A stretch of 63,903 bases of DNA from Psychrobacter sp. UBA3480 (GCF_002377945.1 NZ_DFQV01000011.1:77735-141637), one strand, 5' to 3'. Shown: positions 18,373 through 28,093, counted from the stretch's first letter. Notes: generated by a model from the sequence alone, not told the origin. A program made the numbers and translations.

Positions 18373-19137
18373 ATGACAACCATACTTTTAGCACGTCATG
18401 GCCAAGCGTCTTTTGGACAAGAAAACTATGATCAACTCTCAGAACTAGGCACTGTTCAGGCACAAATGCTAGGTCAGCACTATGCAGCTACGCGGCGCCG
18501 CATTGATGCCATATTTACTGGTAGGTTGGTTCGACAGCAAGACTCAGCACGTCATTTTTGGGAGCGTTACCAATCATCTACACATGCCAATAATACCAAT
18601 GGCACAGCTACTGCGCCCGCAATCAACTTTGATCAGCCTGATAGTTATATTCTGCCGCAGTTTGATGAATTTAATCACAAAGACGTGTTCGTTAAGTCAG
18701 CAGAAGCATCGGGAAATCGATCTGACATCTCAGCTGAAGTGGCCAAAGCAGAATCGCCAGCCACGCGACTGGCTGAGCTATTTGATCAAGCGATGCAACG
18801 CTGGCATGCTGGTGACAATGACCAAGATTATATTGAAAGTTGGCCACAGTTTAATGATCGTGCACAGCAAGCCCTTGAACAAGTGCGTACAAAAGTAGCA
18901 AACATGAGCTTAGATCAGGACAGTACCGTGCTCGTATTCACTTCAGGTGGTGTCATCGCTGCAATCACTGCCCAGTTATTGCGACAAGGCAGTCAGACTG
19001 CTTATCAGCTGAATAAAAGCTTGGTCAACACGGGTGTGACCTCTATTACTTTAAAGAATCAAAGTTCTCGCTTGTTGTCTTTAAATGAATACAGTCATTT
19101 ATTTTCTGATGGTAAACCATTCGTGACATGGCGATAA
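18373..19137 (+). CDS. Histidine phosphatase family protein
   Basis: 254 residues of the phosphoglycerate mutase-like superfamily. It has the catalytic RHG at residues 8-10 (ILLARHGQASFG), a second Arg in TGRLVRQQDSA, an acidic EFNHKD region in the middle and VLVFTSGGVIAAI near the end, where the second catalytic His of many members is replaced by Ser-Gly-Gly. Residues 70-125 hold a Thr/Ala-rich insertion. It lies 48 bases after the kinase gene and probably shares its transcript. In an ACAD/APH cluster it may remove phosphate from intermediates, but this is not established. A TTG one codon upstream is rejected in favour of the ATG. Confidence 0.8.
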   Translation: MTTILLARHGQASFGQENYDQLSELGTVQAQMLGQHYAATRRRIDAIFTGRLVRQQDSARHFWERYQSSTHANNTNGTATAPAINFDQPDSYILPQFDEFNHKDVFVKSAEASGNRSDISAEVAKAESPATRLAELFDQAMQRWHAGDNDQDYIESWPQFNDRAQQALEQVRTKVANMSLDQDSTVLVFTSGGVIAAITAQLLRQGSQTAYQLNKSLVNTGVTSITLKNQSSRLLSLNEYSHLFSDGKPFVTWR

Positions 19138-19255
19138 ATTTATATATGACTTGCGAATAATGTAGTGTCATACCTATTTAAGGTATAAGCACTATCAGCG
19201 TTTATACTAGATACCGATTTGATTCTGTGTAATATCGATACACAAAGGACTGTAC

Positions 19256-20125
19256 ATGCAAAACAAATTAATAAAATTGGTTGCTAAAAGTGCGCGCCAT
19301 AGCAAAGACCAGATAGTAGGCGCGGTTCGGCCTGCAAGCTATCTAAAAGACCTGAGTCAGCAGCAAGTAGGCAACGGTAAAACGGTGCTTATCACAGGTG
19401 CCAGTTCAGGTCTGGGCGAGGGCATGGCAAGACTGTTTGCTAGCCTTGGCTACAACTTGGCTATATGCGCGCGTCGCACTGATCGTTTAGAACAGTTAAA
19501 ATCGGAGATGATGAACAAATATCCTGATATTCGAGTCGAATACCAAGCACTAGATGTGAGTGATTACGATACGGTCTTTCAAGTGTTTGATGCTTTTGCA
19601 GATGATTTCGGTAGCATTGAGCGAGTAGTGGTCAATGCGGGTATTGGTGATAGCCGCCGCATTGGTAAAGGACATTTTGAAACCAATCGTCGCACTGCTG
19701 ATGTCAATTTTGTCGCCGCACTGGCACAGTGTGAAGCCGCCATGAATATCTTCCGTGCTCAAAACAGCGGGCATTTGGTCGTGATATCTAGCATGTCAGC
19801 CATGCGTGGATTGCCTAGGCATCTGACAACCTATGGTGCAAGTAAAGCTGGTTTGGCTCACTTAGCAGAAGGCATTCGTGCTGATATGCTTTTGACCAAT
19901 TTACCTATTAAAGTTTCTACAATTTACCCAGGTTATATTCGCACCGAAATCAACGAAGGTTCTAAGCCATTACCATTTGAAGTCGATACAGATACTGGTA
20001 CTAAAGCAATTGTCGCAGCTATTGAAGCGGGTGTGGATGAAGCCTGTGTGCCGAGCCTACCTTGGTCTATGGTCAGTCATGCGATGAAGCACTTGCCATT
20101 ACAGGTAATGAATAAACTAAGCTGA
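19256..20125 (+). CDS. Short-chain dehydrogenase/reductase
   Basis: 289 residues of the classical SDR fold. The cofactor loop is TGASSGLG (47-54) after a 40-residue N-terminal tail, then come NAG (VVVNAGIG), the serine in VVISSMSAM and the catalytic Y193-G-A-S-K197. ARRTDRL after the second strand suggests NADP(H) preference. It may oxidise or reduce a hydroxyacyl or ketoacyl intermediate; an SDR (LvaD) also stands in the levulinate cluster of Pseudomonas. A good AAGGA site precedes the ATG. The gene ends against a bidirectional terminator. Confidence 0.85.
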   Translation: MQNKLIKLVAKSARHSKDQIVGAVRPASYLKDLSQQQVGNGKTVLITGASSGLGEGMARLFASLGYNLAICARRTDRLEQLKSEMMNKYPDIRVEYQALDVSDYDTVFQVFDAFADDFGSIERVVVNAGIGDSRRIGKGHFETNRRTADVNFVAALAQCEAAMNIFRAQNSGHLVVISSMSAMRGLPRHLTTYGASKAGLAHLAEGIRADMLLTNLPIKVSTIYPGYIRTEINEGSKPLPFEVDTDTGTKAIVAAIEAGVDEACVPSLPWSMVSHAMKHLPLQVMNKLS

Positions 20126-20143
20126 TTTTCTTAAAGCAGAAAA

Positions 20144-20177
20144 GAAGAAGCCCACTATTATTGTAGTGGGCTTCTTC
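20144..20177. terminator. Bidirectional terminator
   Basis: A perfect 14-bp inverted repeat (gaagaagcccacta / tagtgggcttcttc) with a six-base loop lies between the convergent SDR and acyl-CoA ligase genes. Confidence 0.85.
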
Positions 20178-20205
20178 TATTTGCTCTGAAATAGCAGGGC
20201 AAGTA

Positions 20206-21906
20206 TTACAACGTTTGAGGATTATTTGACATATGCTGTTCACGCAGCTTTTGACGCAGTACTTTACCAACATTACTCTTTGGTAATTCACTGACAAACT
20301 CAATATGACGTGGACATTTATAACCAGTCAAATTGTCCAGCGCAAATTCTTTGATGACTTCTTTAGTGACATTGTTATCGGCAGGTACGATATAAATTTT
20401 AACCGCTTCACCTTGGTGGTCATCAGGAATACCAATTACTGCGCAATCTACGATACCATCACAATCGAGCATGACAGATTCGATTTCATTAGGGAATACA
20501 TTGAATCCTGAAACCAAGATCATATCTTTTTTACGATCTAGTAGGGTGATATAGCCTTTTTCATCCATACTGATGATATCACCTGTACGGAAGTAGCCGT
20601 CGCTTGTGAAATCATTGGTATTGTCTTTATTAAAGTAACCAGACGTAATATTAGGGCCTTTAATACACATTTCGCCTGCTTGATTTAGGCCCACACGTTT
20701 GCCACTGTCATCTACTACAATGATATCGACGCTAGGAACAGGTATGCCAATAGTACCGTTGAATTTACGATCAGTAATCACGTTAGCAGTACCTGCCGCA
20801 ACACCTTCCGTCATACCCCAACCTTCAACCATAGGGCAGCCAGTTACTTCTAACCAACGTGCTGCAGTTTGCTCAGTTGCCGCCATACCACCAGCCTGAG
20901 TGATACGTAATGAACTAAAATCTAAGTTTTTAAAGTTTGGCTGGTCAAGTAACCCTTTGAATAGAGTGTTTACGGCAGGGAAGATGTGGAATGGTTGTTT
21001 TGATAACGTTTTAATAAACCCTGGCATATCGCGCGGATTAGGTACTAGGATAAAGGTATAACCTGAACGCATACCGAGCAGACTCAGCATGAAGGCAAAA
21101 ATATGATACAAAGGCAGCGCCATCACCATATTGATATAGACTTCATTGATGTCTGAAGTAACAGGACGATACCATGCTTCTGACTGCATAGCAGCAGCGA
21201 CGACATTACGTTGTGTTAGGACAGCACCTTTAGATAACCCAGTCGTACCACCTGTATACTGCAAAATAGCTTTCTGTTGTAGGGTGGTTTTTGGCGCTTG
21301 AATCGGTAGATTCTTACCTTTCTTTAGAACTTCAGGGAACTTAGTAACGTCATACTTAGGATCGTTTAGGTTGTACTTTGGAACCAAGCGTTTGACCTGA
21401 CGGATGACAGTATTGACCAAAATACCTTTTAGACCCATCATATCGCCCATTTTTGACAGCACGATACGTTTGATATTGGTTTCTTCAATGACTTGCTCTA
21501 AGGCTTGAGCAAAGTTGTCAACAACAAAAATAACCTGAGCGCCCGAGTCGTTCAATTGATGACGCAACTCGCGACCCGTATATAGTGGGTTTACTGGAGT
21601 GCAAACATAACCTGCACGTAGAATACCAATCATAGTTGGTAGATATTGGGGAACGTTTGGCATCATAAGAGCTACTACACTGCCTTTAGGTAGGCCTTGT
21701 GCTTGTAACCATGCTGCTACTGCAAGTGAGGCTGTATCAACGTCGCCATAAGTATGTGTAACACCCATACAGATAGTCATCGGATGCATACGAAAGCGGT
21801 TAAAACACTCTTCATATAACTCTATGAGGCTTTCATATTGATCAGGATTAATCGTCTTGGGTACGTTTTCTGGATATTGAGCAAGCCAAGGTTTATCTAC
21901 TGTCAT
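20206..21906 (-). CDS. fadD: Long-chain fatty-acid--CoA ligase, copy 1
   Basis: 566 residues of the acyl-adenylate-forming family. It has the P-loop-like YTGGTTGLSKGAVLTQRN, the EGWGMTEG adenine motif, and the FACS-type C-terminal block GYFRTGDI followed by DRKKDMILVSGFNVFPNEIE. The catalytic lysine is near the end in LPKSNVGKVLR. It activates free fatty acids with ATP and CoA at the inner membrane. The next gene upstream is a near-identical paralogue. An AAGGACACTAATC ribosome site precedes the ATG. It is convergent with the ACAD/kinase/SDR operon, to which it may supply acyl-CoA substrate. Confidence 0.93.
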   Translation of the reverse strand: MTVDKPWLAQYPENVPKTINPDQYESLIELYEECFNRFRMHPMTICMGVTHTYGDVDTASLAVAAWLQAQGLPKGSVVALMMPNVPQYLPTMIGILRAGYVCTPVNPLYTGRELRHQLNDSGAQVIFVVDNFAQALEQVIEETNIKRIVLSKMGDMMGLKGILVNTVIRQVKRLVPKYNLNDPKYDVTKFPEVLKKGKNLPIQAPKTTLQQKAILQYTGGTTGLSKGAVLTQRNVVAAAMQSEAWYRPVTSDINEVYINMVMALPLYHIFAFMLSLLGMRSGYTFILVPNPRDMPGFIKTLSKQPFHIFPAVNTLFKGLLDQPNFKNLDFSSLRITQAGGMAATEQTAARWLEVTGCPMVEGWGMTEGVAAGTANVITDRKFNGTIGIPVPSVDIIVVDDSGKRVGLNQAGEMCIKGPNITSGYFNKDNTNDFTSDGYFRTGDIISMDEKGYITLLDRKKDMILVSGFNVFPNEIESVMLDCDGIVDCAVIGIPDDHQGEAVKIYIVPADNNVTKEVIKEFALDNLTGYKCPRHIEFVSELPKSNVGKVLRQKLREQHMSNNPQTL

Positions 21907-22559
21907 GATTAGTGTCCTTAAATATTGAAATAAGTTAAGGCTCTATAAAAAAGTAGTCACGTCCATGTCAACAATTCAAGTTGCTGCTCCATTAGCAAGA
22001 AATTGTCGAGTGCTATCCTATGTATTCACATACTGCTAAAATATGGGGCCTATATAAAGTTTGATTTAACCACAAAGCGTAAACATCTAAGTAGATTAAA
22101 AAGCCGATTACTATTTTTGATAATGAAAATGACCACTTGTAAAATAATATTAATCAATTGGCCTTAATTAAAAGTACTATAATATTAAAATAACAGAAAG
22201 TATAGTGACACATTTTGGCGATACATTAACATAACTACAACTAGGTCTGTTATTCTTATACAAGAACTTGATAGTTTATAATTAAATTTGATAAATAAAA
22301 GAATATATGTTGTAGGATACAGTTATTGAGCAATTGGTTCATAAAAATAAATCACTGTCTTATCAAATAACTATCATTACCTGTATTAAGAAAACCAGAA
22401 TAATTAATTTTATGAATATAATAACGAGAGTTTTAGAAGAGTATTCTCAAATATAAATAATTAAGAATAAATATGCTAAAGAGCATCCTACATTAAATGT
22501 AAGGTGCTCTTTAGTAAAAGTAAAATTAAATTTTTGAAAAGTTAAAATTTAAGGTTGTT
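21907..22559. other. AT-rich spacer between the two fadD copies
   Basis: About 650 bases, very AT-rich, with no credible open frame. It must hold the promoter of fadD copy 1. The hairpin at 22476-22514 closes the upstream copy. Several poly-A/T tracts suggest bent DNA. No insertion-sequence remnant is visible. Confidence 0.6.
22476..22514 (-). terminator. Terminator of fadD copy 2
   Basis: ctaaagagca ... tgctctttag arms, extended inward by taca/tgta, form a long imperfect hairpin about 45 bases past the stop codon of the upstream ligase. The T-run on the minus strand is poor. Confidence 0.65.
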
Positions 22560-24257
22560 TTATCTTTGTGGGTAATCTGCATTATGCTTTTCACGCAATT
22601 TTTGACGCAGTACTTTACCGACATTACTTTTTGGTAGGTCACTCACAAACTCGATGTGGCGTGGACACTTATAACCCGTTAGATTATCTAAGGCAAAGTC
22701 TGTAATCACTTCTTTGGTAACATTATTGTCTTCAGGTACTACGTATATTTTGACCGCTTCACCTTGATGATCGTCAGGAATACCAATTACTGCGCAGTCA
22801 AGAATACCATCACAGTCAAGCATCACAGACTCAATTTCGTTCGGGAATACATTAAATCCTGAAACCAAAATCATATCTTTTTTACGATCGAGCAGTTTAA
22901 TATAACCCTTGTCATCCATGCTGACGATATCACCAGTACGGAAATAACCATCACTAGTAAAATCAGCACTACTGTCTCTATTCAGATATCCAGAGGTTAC
23001 GTTAGGGCCTTTAATACATAGCTCACCCCCTTCGTTTAAACCTACATGCTTGCCATCTTCATCAATAATGATGACATCGACACCAGGGGCTGGTACACCG
23101 ATAGTACCGTTAAACTCACGATTGGTAATAACGTTGGCGGTACCGACTGCAACGCCTTCTGTCATACCCCAACCTTCGATCATCGCGCAGCCAGTCACTT
23201 CTAACCATCGATTCGCAGTTTGCTCAGTAGCCGCCATACCACCAGCTTGTGAGATACGCAAAGAGCTAAAGTCCAAATCTTTAAAGTTTGGATTATCGAG
23301 CAGCCCCTTAAAGAGGGTATTAACTGCAGGGAAAATATGGAACGGTTGTTTTGACAAGGTTTTGACGAATCCTGGAATATCGCGAGGATTGGGTATCAAT
23401 ATAAAAGTATAACCTGAACGCATACCAAGTAAACTCAACATGAATGCGAAGATATGATACAACGGCAGTGCCATTACCATATTGATATATACTTCATTAA
23501 TTTCTGATGTGATAGGGCGGGTCCATGCTTCTGATTGCATCGCTGCTGCTACGATATTACGCTGCGATAAAATAGCGCCTTTCGAAAGTCCTGTGGTACC
23601 ACCTGTATATTGCAAAAATGCTTTTTGGTCCAGAGACATGGTTGGTTGTTGAAAAGGTAAGTTTTTACCTTTTTTTAGCACGTCAGGGAATTTAGTGACA
23701 TGGTATTTGGGGTCATTGAGATTATACTTGGGTACTAAGCGTTTGACCTGACGAATAATCGTATTGACCAAAATACCTTTCAAACCCATCATATCGCCCA
23801 TTTTCGATAGGATCACACGTTTGATAGCCGTTTCTTCAATGACTTGCTCAAGCGCTTGGGCAAAGTTATCGACCACAAAGATCGCTTGAGCACCAGAATC
23901 GTTAAGCTGATGGCGTAATTCTCGGCCAGTATATAGAGGATTAACAGGGGTACAAACGTAGCCTGCACGCAAAATGCCAATCATGGTTGGTAGATACTGC
24001 GGAACGTTTGGCATCATCAAAGCGACGACACTACCTTTTGGCAAGCCTTGGTTCTGTAGCCAAGCAGCGACTGCCATTGAAGCGTTATCAATATCACCAT
24101 AAGTATGAGTCACTCCCATACAAATGCTCATCGGATGTCCACGGAAGCGATCGAAGCATTCTTCGTACAGCTCCATGATGCTGCTATATCTATCGGGATT
24201 AATGGTTTTTGGCACACCGGCTGGATATTGAGAAAGCCAAGGTTTGTTCGATATCAT
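22560..24257 (-). CDS. fadD: Long-chain fatty-acid--CoA ligase, copy 2
   Basis: 565 residues from the preferred ATG at 24257, which has AAGGA eight bases upstream. The open frame extends 27 codons further to a GTG, but the ATG start aligns with the paralogue (NKPWLSQYP versus DKPWLAQYP). All ligase motifs are present (YTGGTTGLSKGAILSQRN, EGWGMTEG, GYFRTGDI, LPKSNVGKVLR). Most residues match the neighbouring copy, with changes spread evenly, so both are under selection. Tandem fadD genes are also known in Pseudomonas, where the copies differ in chain-length range. Here any division of labour is unknown. Confidence 0.92.
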   Translation of the reverse strand: MISNKPWLSQYPAGVPKTINPDRYSSIMELYEECFDRFRGHPMSICMGVTHTYGDIDNASMAVAAWLQNQGLPKGSVVALMMPNVPQYLPTMIGILRAGYVCTPVNPLYTGRELRHQLNDSGAQAIFVVDNFAQALEQVIEETAIKRVILSKMGDMMGLKGILVNTIIRQVKRLVPKYNLNDPKYHVTKFPDVLKKGKNLPFQQPTMSLDQKAFLQYTGGTTGLSKGAILSQRNIVAAAMQSEAWTRPITSEINEVYINMVMALPLYHIFAFMLSLLGMRSGYTFILIPNPRDIPGFVKTLSKQPFHIFPAVNTLFKGLLDNPNFKDLDFSSLRISQAGGMAATEQTANRWLEVTGCAMIEGWGMTEGVAVGTANVITNREFNGTIGVPAPGVDVIIIDEDGKHVGLNEGGELCIKGPNVTSGYLNRDSSADFTSDGYFRTGDIVSMDDKGYIKLLDRKKDMILVSGFNVFPNEIESVMLDCDGILDCAVIGIPDDHQGEAVKIYVVPEDNNVTKEVITDFALDNLTGYKCPRHIEFVSDLPKSNVGKVLRQKLREKHNADYPQR

Positions 24258-24717
24258 AGTTAGCATCCTTGCGATTTGATATAGGCTAAAATGGTTTAAG
24301 AGGATAGTTGTTAATTTATCAATAGTACAAACCACCACTTATTTAGGCGATATATACTATATTCAATAGCATCCTTGTCTATTGATTAATAGCTAGTCTT
24401 TTTGCTGCTATCACAGCATTCTATTTAATAAATATTTAGATAAAGCATTAAATAGAACAAACAAATAAAATGTTTAGTAATAAAAATAATGCTCGTTCTT
24501 AAACTGTTTATCTGCTGCTTACAAATAAAGTATCAAAAAAACGATACATTTGAGCAATACATTAGCATGAATTTAGTCTAAAACAATAACAGTAAGCGAT
24601 ACTGATCAGTACATATATTAACTTATAAGAATATAGTAACTTTGTTAGCTGCCAAAAGAAGGATTAGATAATTAATATTGGTGAGCTGACAAAAAACACA
24701 GGATGTAGATGCTAAGA
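24258..24717. other. AT-rich intergenic region upstream of fadD copy 2
   Basis: 460 bases without a credible gene, very AT-rich like the spacer between the two fadD copies. It should hold the fadD copy 2 promoter and the 3' end of the fetB transcript. I see no clear terminator or operator. Confidence 0.5.
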
Positions 24718-25512
24718 CTATTGCGGTAAAATGAATTGATCTTTTTTATTAAAGAAACGTCGATAAATAAGTAAGGCACTGATGGTGCAGCCAAGCGTGC
24801 TGCTGACACATATCAGGAACATAGTGACTATTTGATAGCGTACGGCTTGAGTGGGATCGGCGCCCGCTAGGATTTGACCCGTCATCATGCCTGGTAAGCT
24901 AACAATACCGACGACTAGCATAGAGTTTAAAGTTGGAGTCATACCATTAGTGATAGCTGCTTTTATCTGCTCATGGACGGCTTCGAATGGTTTGGCAGAT
25001 AGACTGAGCATCATCTCTATACGCCCAGATTGCTCATGAAAGGATTCAATCAATTGATTGCTAGTCAACGAAATGGCAGTCAGAGAGTTACCTAATATCA
25101 GACCTAATATGGGAATAATGAATTGCGGTGTATACCAAGGCTCAACATTCAAAATCGCTATAATGGCAATCGCCGTTACTAATATTGCTGAAATGCCGAC
25201 TGCCAATAACGTATCTATTAATAACCCCTTATAACTGCGTTTAACGCGATTTTTGGCGGCACTTCCTGCAATTAAAGTCATGACTGTTAATATGATTAGC
25301 ACTTCATACCATTGTTCACGTGCAAAAATCCACGCCAGTATCAGCCCAATAAAGCTAAGCTGTATGATCGTACGAAATGCCGCTATCAAAAGGGTCTTGC
25401 TTAGCTTTAAACGTAAGCGCCAAGAGATGAGCAATACGATGATAATTAGGCTGCTAGCAAGAGCGATATCACCATAAGTGAGAAAAATTTGCATATCATT
25501 CGTACCACTCAT
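24718..25512 (-). CDS. fetB: FetB-type ABC transporter permease
   Basis: 264 residues with about seven hydrophobic segments, of the UPF0014/FetB (YbbM) family. Marker stretches are RTIIQLSFIGLIL, ILGLILGNSLTAISL and SLPGMMTGQILAGADP. In E. coli, FetA-FetB exports iron and raises resistance to oxidative stress. It lies downstream of its ATPase in the same direction with a gap of 120 bases. The start at 25512 is an ATG; a second ATG at codon 7 is possible. Confidence 0.9.
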   Translation of the reverse strand: MSGTNDMQIFLTYGDIALASSLIIIVLLISWRLRLKLSKTLLIAAFRTIIQLSFIGLILAWIFAREQWYEVLIILTVMTLIAGSAAKNRVKRSYKGLLIDTLLAVGISAILVTAIAIIAILNVEPWYTPQFIIPILGLILGNSLTAISLTSNQLIESFHEQSGRIEMMLSLSAKPFEAVHEQIKAAITNGMTPTLNSMLVVGIVSLPGMMTGQILAGADPTQAVRYQIVTMFLICVSSTLGCTISALLIYRRFFNKKDQFILPQ

Positions 25513-25632
25513 ATGAGCTTATTTATGAAGTAATAATACAAGGTGAGGGTTAAGGTTATTAACGTGCCAAATTGTCTGAGCAACTAAGCGACGACTTACT
25601 CATTTGATTAAATATTGCCAATCAAGAAGATG

Positions 25633-26469
25633 TCAAGGGTCTACGGTGAGTACACCTGCTTGCATGTGCCAATGTCTATTTGCCAAAGGCATGATATCTT
25701 TTGTGTCGTGAGTCACCCATAGGAGTGTACGCTGCGCATCTGCGTGCAACCAGTTGATTAGCAAGTTGACTAGCTGTGCTGAAGTGTCAATGTCCAAAGC
25801 GGCAGTTGGTTCATCTAGCAATAACACTTGTGGACTGAGTTGCAATAGACGCAATGTATTGACCAGTTGGCGCTCGCCACCAGATAAGTGCTTGGCATCT
25901 TGTTGCAAAAAATCCGCACTTCTATCTAAATGTTCAAGCTGAGCAACATGCCAGTCTCTATCAAAAGTCTGCGACTGGTGAGCATATAATTGATAAGGCA
26001 TTTGTAAGTTTTCAAGGACACTGCCATCTAACAACTGTGGATGCTGAGCGAGTAGGGCAACTTGCTGGCGCCACCGTATAGTTGCAGTCTTATGAATATC
26101 GTGATAAACATTACTTGACGTGCCATCATCCAAACGAACAGTACCGCTGCTCATGGGTAATAATCCTGCCAATACTCGTAATAGTACTGATTTACCGCTA
26201 CCCGATGCTCCAGTTAAAACAGTGACTTGCCCTGACAATAGCGTACCGCTCGCACCGCTTATTAGCGTTCGATCATGAATTGATGGCTCTTTATCTAGTG
26301 AAGTGTTTACGGTTAGCTTGCTTGTCCATTTTTGATAAATGCTAGACGGCATAGAGATTTTATTGGAGGCTTCTTTGCTATCTTTAATGCTATGAGTACG
26401 TATCGTTCGTTGGCTATGTACCCATAGATTATCAAATTCAAACAACACTCTACCCGTATCTATGCTCAT
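25633..26469 (-). CDS. fetA: FetA-type ABC transporter ATP-binding protein
   Basis: 278 residues. It has Walker A GASGSGKS (87-94), Q-loop LLAQHPQLL, signature LSGGERQLV, Walker B VLLLDEPTAALD and the H-loop in LWVTHD. The partner permease is the next gene. Residues about 20-65 form a Ser/Thr/Lys-rich insertion between the first two strands that makes the protein longer than E. coli FetA (about 225 residues). The gene begins 9 bases after the thioesterase stop, so the three genes form one operon. Proposed cargo: iron, by family. Confidence 0.88.
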   Translation of the reverse strand: MSIDTGRVLFEFDNLWVHSQRTIRTHSIKDSKEASNKISMPSSIYQKWTSKLTVNTSLDKEPSIHDRTLISGASGTLLSGQVTVLTGASGSGKSVLLRVLAGLLPMSSGTVRLDDGTSSNVYHDIHKTATIRWRQQVALLAQHPQLLDGSVLENLQMPYQLYAHQSQTFDRDWHVAQLEHLDRSADFLQQDAKHLSGGERQLVNTLRLLQLSPQVLLLDEPTAALDIDTSAQLVNLLINWLHADAQRTLLWVTHDTKDIMPLANRHWHMQAGVLTVDP

Positions 26470-26478
26470 AGCGTTCTA

Positions 26479-27063
26479 CTACTGCCCATTTACTTGCTCG
26501 TCGATAGCTTGTTCGATCGTAACGCGCAGTTTTTTTGGTACACGAATAGGACGCATTGGTGGAGTTGTCGCTGAAGTATCTGATTTATCGCTGCCTATTT
26601 CATCATTACTCATTGGCTCTGGTTTGACGAGGTTTTGTACGCAGGCAATAACGATTTTGGTGTTGCTTAGTAGCTGGCTATTACCTGTTTCGGTAGAGCC
26701 ATGACTTGGTAGATTGCGATATATGCTTTGGTAAAATATGATGCTGGCAGGTTTTAGTTCCACTTTATCAATACGTACGCTAATTACCTCGTCTAATAGA
26801 ATGGCTCTTTTGTATTGCAAGTCTGCCTGACTCACGACAAAATGCTGCACTTCACCACTGTCAGTCTGCAAAAAATAGCCATTTAAGCCCAGCTCAGTAA
26901 ACCAGTCGCGTCGGCAGTTTTCAAAAAACACCAAGTGATTGGCGTGATAGACTATACCGCCAGCATCAGTATGGTTAATATAGACGTTATAATCTTTAGC
27001 AAATAATGGTTTGGTGTCATCATTCATGGCTGATGTCGTATTTTTTTGCTTAATTGTTGTCAT
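26479..27063 (-). CDS. YbgC-type acyl-CoA thioesterase
   Basis: 194 residues from the ATG at 27063; a TTG four codons upstream is less likely. It is a hot-dog fold of the 4-hydroxybenzoyl-CoA thioesterase group, with the catalytic block HTDAGGIVYHANHLVFFE. The Asp in DAGG is the family nucleophile/base. A C-terminal tail of about 60 residues, rich in Ser, Thr and Pro, exceeds the usual length of about 135. It is the first gene of the fetAB operon. In other gammaproteobacteria ybgC lies with tolQRA, so this position is unusual. Confidence 0.85.
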   Translation of the reverse strand: MTTIKQKNTTSAMNDDTKPLFAKDYNVYINHTDAGGIVYHANHLVFFENCRRDWFTELGLNGYFLQTDSGEVQHFVVSQADLQYKRAILLDEVISVRIDKVELKPASIIFYQSIYRNLPSHGSTETGNSQLLSNTKIVIACVQNLVKPEPMSNDEIGSDKSDTSATTPPMRPIRVPKKLRVTIEQAIDEQVNGQ

Positions 27064-27268
27064 AGTGATGCTCAATATTTTTAATAAGTATTGTTGAATA
27101 AAAGTGTTTCAGATAGACCAATAATAGATAGTGCTTATAATAGAGTTACTCTAGCTCAAGATATCAGGGCATGCAACCGCTAGAGCCGCTTACATTTGTT
27201 ATCATAGTCGTTTATATTTCACCCATTTATAGAGCGCTATATTCTAACCAATCAGTATAGGACAGTTT

Positions 27269-28093
27269 ATGACCCGTTTTGTCAGTTTTAACATCAATGG
27301 TATCCGTGCACGTCAGCATCAGCTCGAGGCGGTGCGTGAGGTAATCGATCCTGATGTCATGGGCCTACAAGAAACCAAGGTTCATGATGATCAATTTCCG
27401 CTTAGCGATATCGAAGGCCTGGGCTACCACGTCGAGTACTTTGGACAAAAAGGGCATTACGGCGTTGCACTATTATCCAAAGCTGCACCTGTATTTGTAC
27501 AAAAAGGCTTTCCTGGCGAAGATGAAGAAGCCCAAAAGCGTTTTATCCATGCACGTTATGAGTTTGAAGGTCGTGAAGTAGATGTACTCAATGGTTACTT
27601 TCCGCAAGGAGAAAGCCAAGATCACCCGACCAAATTTCCAATGAAGCGCGCTTATTATGCCAATCTGATGGCTTATATTGATACGCTAAAAGCGGAAGGT
27701 CGTTCGATTATCGTCATGGGTGATATGAATATCGCACCAGAAGATATCGATATTGGTATTGGTGAAGTTAATGCCAAGCGTTGGTTGAAAAATAGAAAAA
27801 CCTCATTTCTGCCAGAAGAGCGCGAATGGTATTCGGCATTGATGTCACGTGAGTTAACAGATACTTACCGTCTGCATTATCCAGAGAGCACTGAGTTATA
27901 CAGCTGGTTTGATTATCGCAGTCGCGGCTTCAATGATGAACCTAAGCGCGGGTTACGTATTGATCATATTCTATGTACTTCAGACTTAATCGATAAATGT
28001 ATCGATGCTGGTATCAGTTATGAGCTACGTGCTATGGAAAAACCATCTGACCATGCACCAATTTGGTCAGCATTTGACTTAAAGAAACCGTAA
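27269..28093 (+). CDS. xthA: Exodeoxyribonuclease III / AP endonuclease
   Basis: 274 residues of the exonuclease III family. It has [10 protein letters not shown] (6-15), LQETKVHD with the metal-binding Glu (35), [23 protein letters not shown] and the terminal PSDHAPIW. It removes 3' blocking groups and cuts at abasic sites in base-excision repair. It is a single gene, divergent from the thioesterase operon. Confidence 0.95.
   Translation: MTRFVSFNINGIRARQHQLEAVREVIDPDVMGLQETKVHDDQFPLSDIEGLGYHVEYFGQKGHYGVALLSKAAPVFVQKGFPGEDEEAQKRFIHARYEFEGREVDVLNGYFPQGESQDHPTKFPMKRAYYANLMAYIDTLKAEGRSIIVMGDMNIAPEDIDIGIGEVNAKRWLKNRKTSFLPEEREWYSALMSRELTDTYRLHYPESTELYSWFDYRSRGFNDEPKRGLRIDHILCTSDLIDKCIDAGISYELRAMEKPSDHAPIWSAFDLKKP

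Noticed and set aside
18482..18898. 138-codon plus-strand frame inside the histidine phosphatase gene
   Set aside because: Out of frame with a recognisable phosphatase and without a ribosome site.
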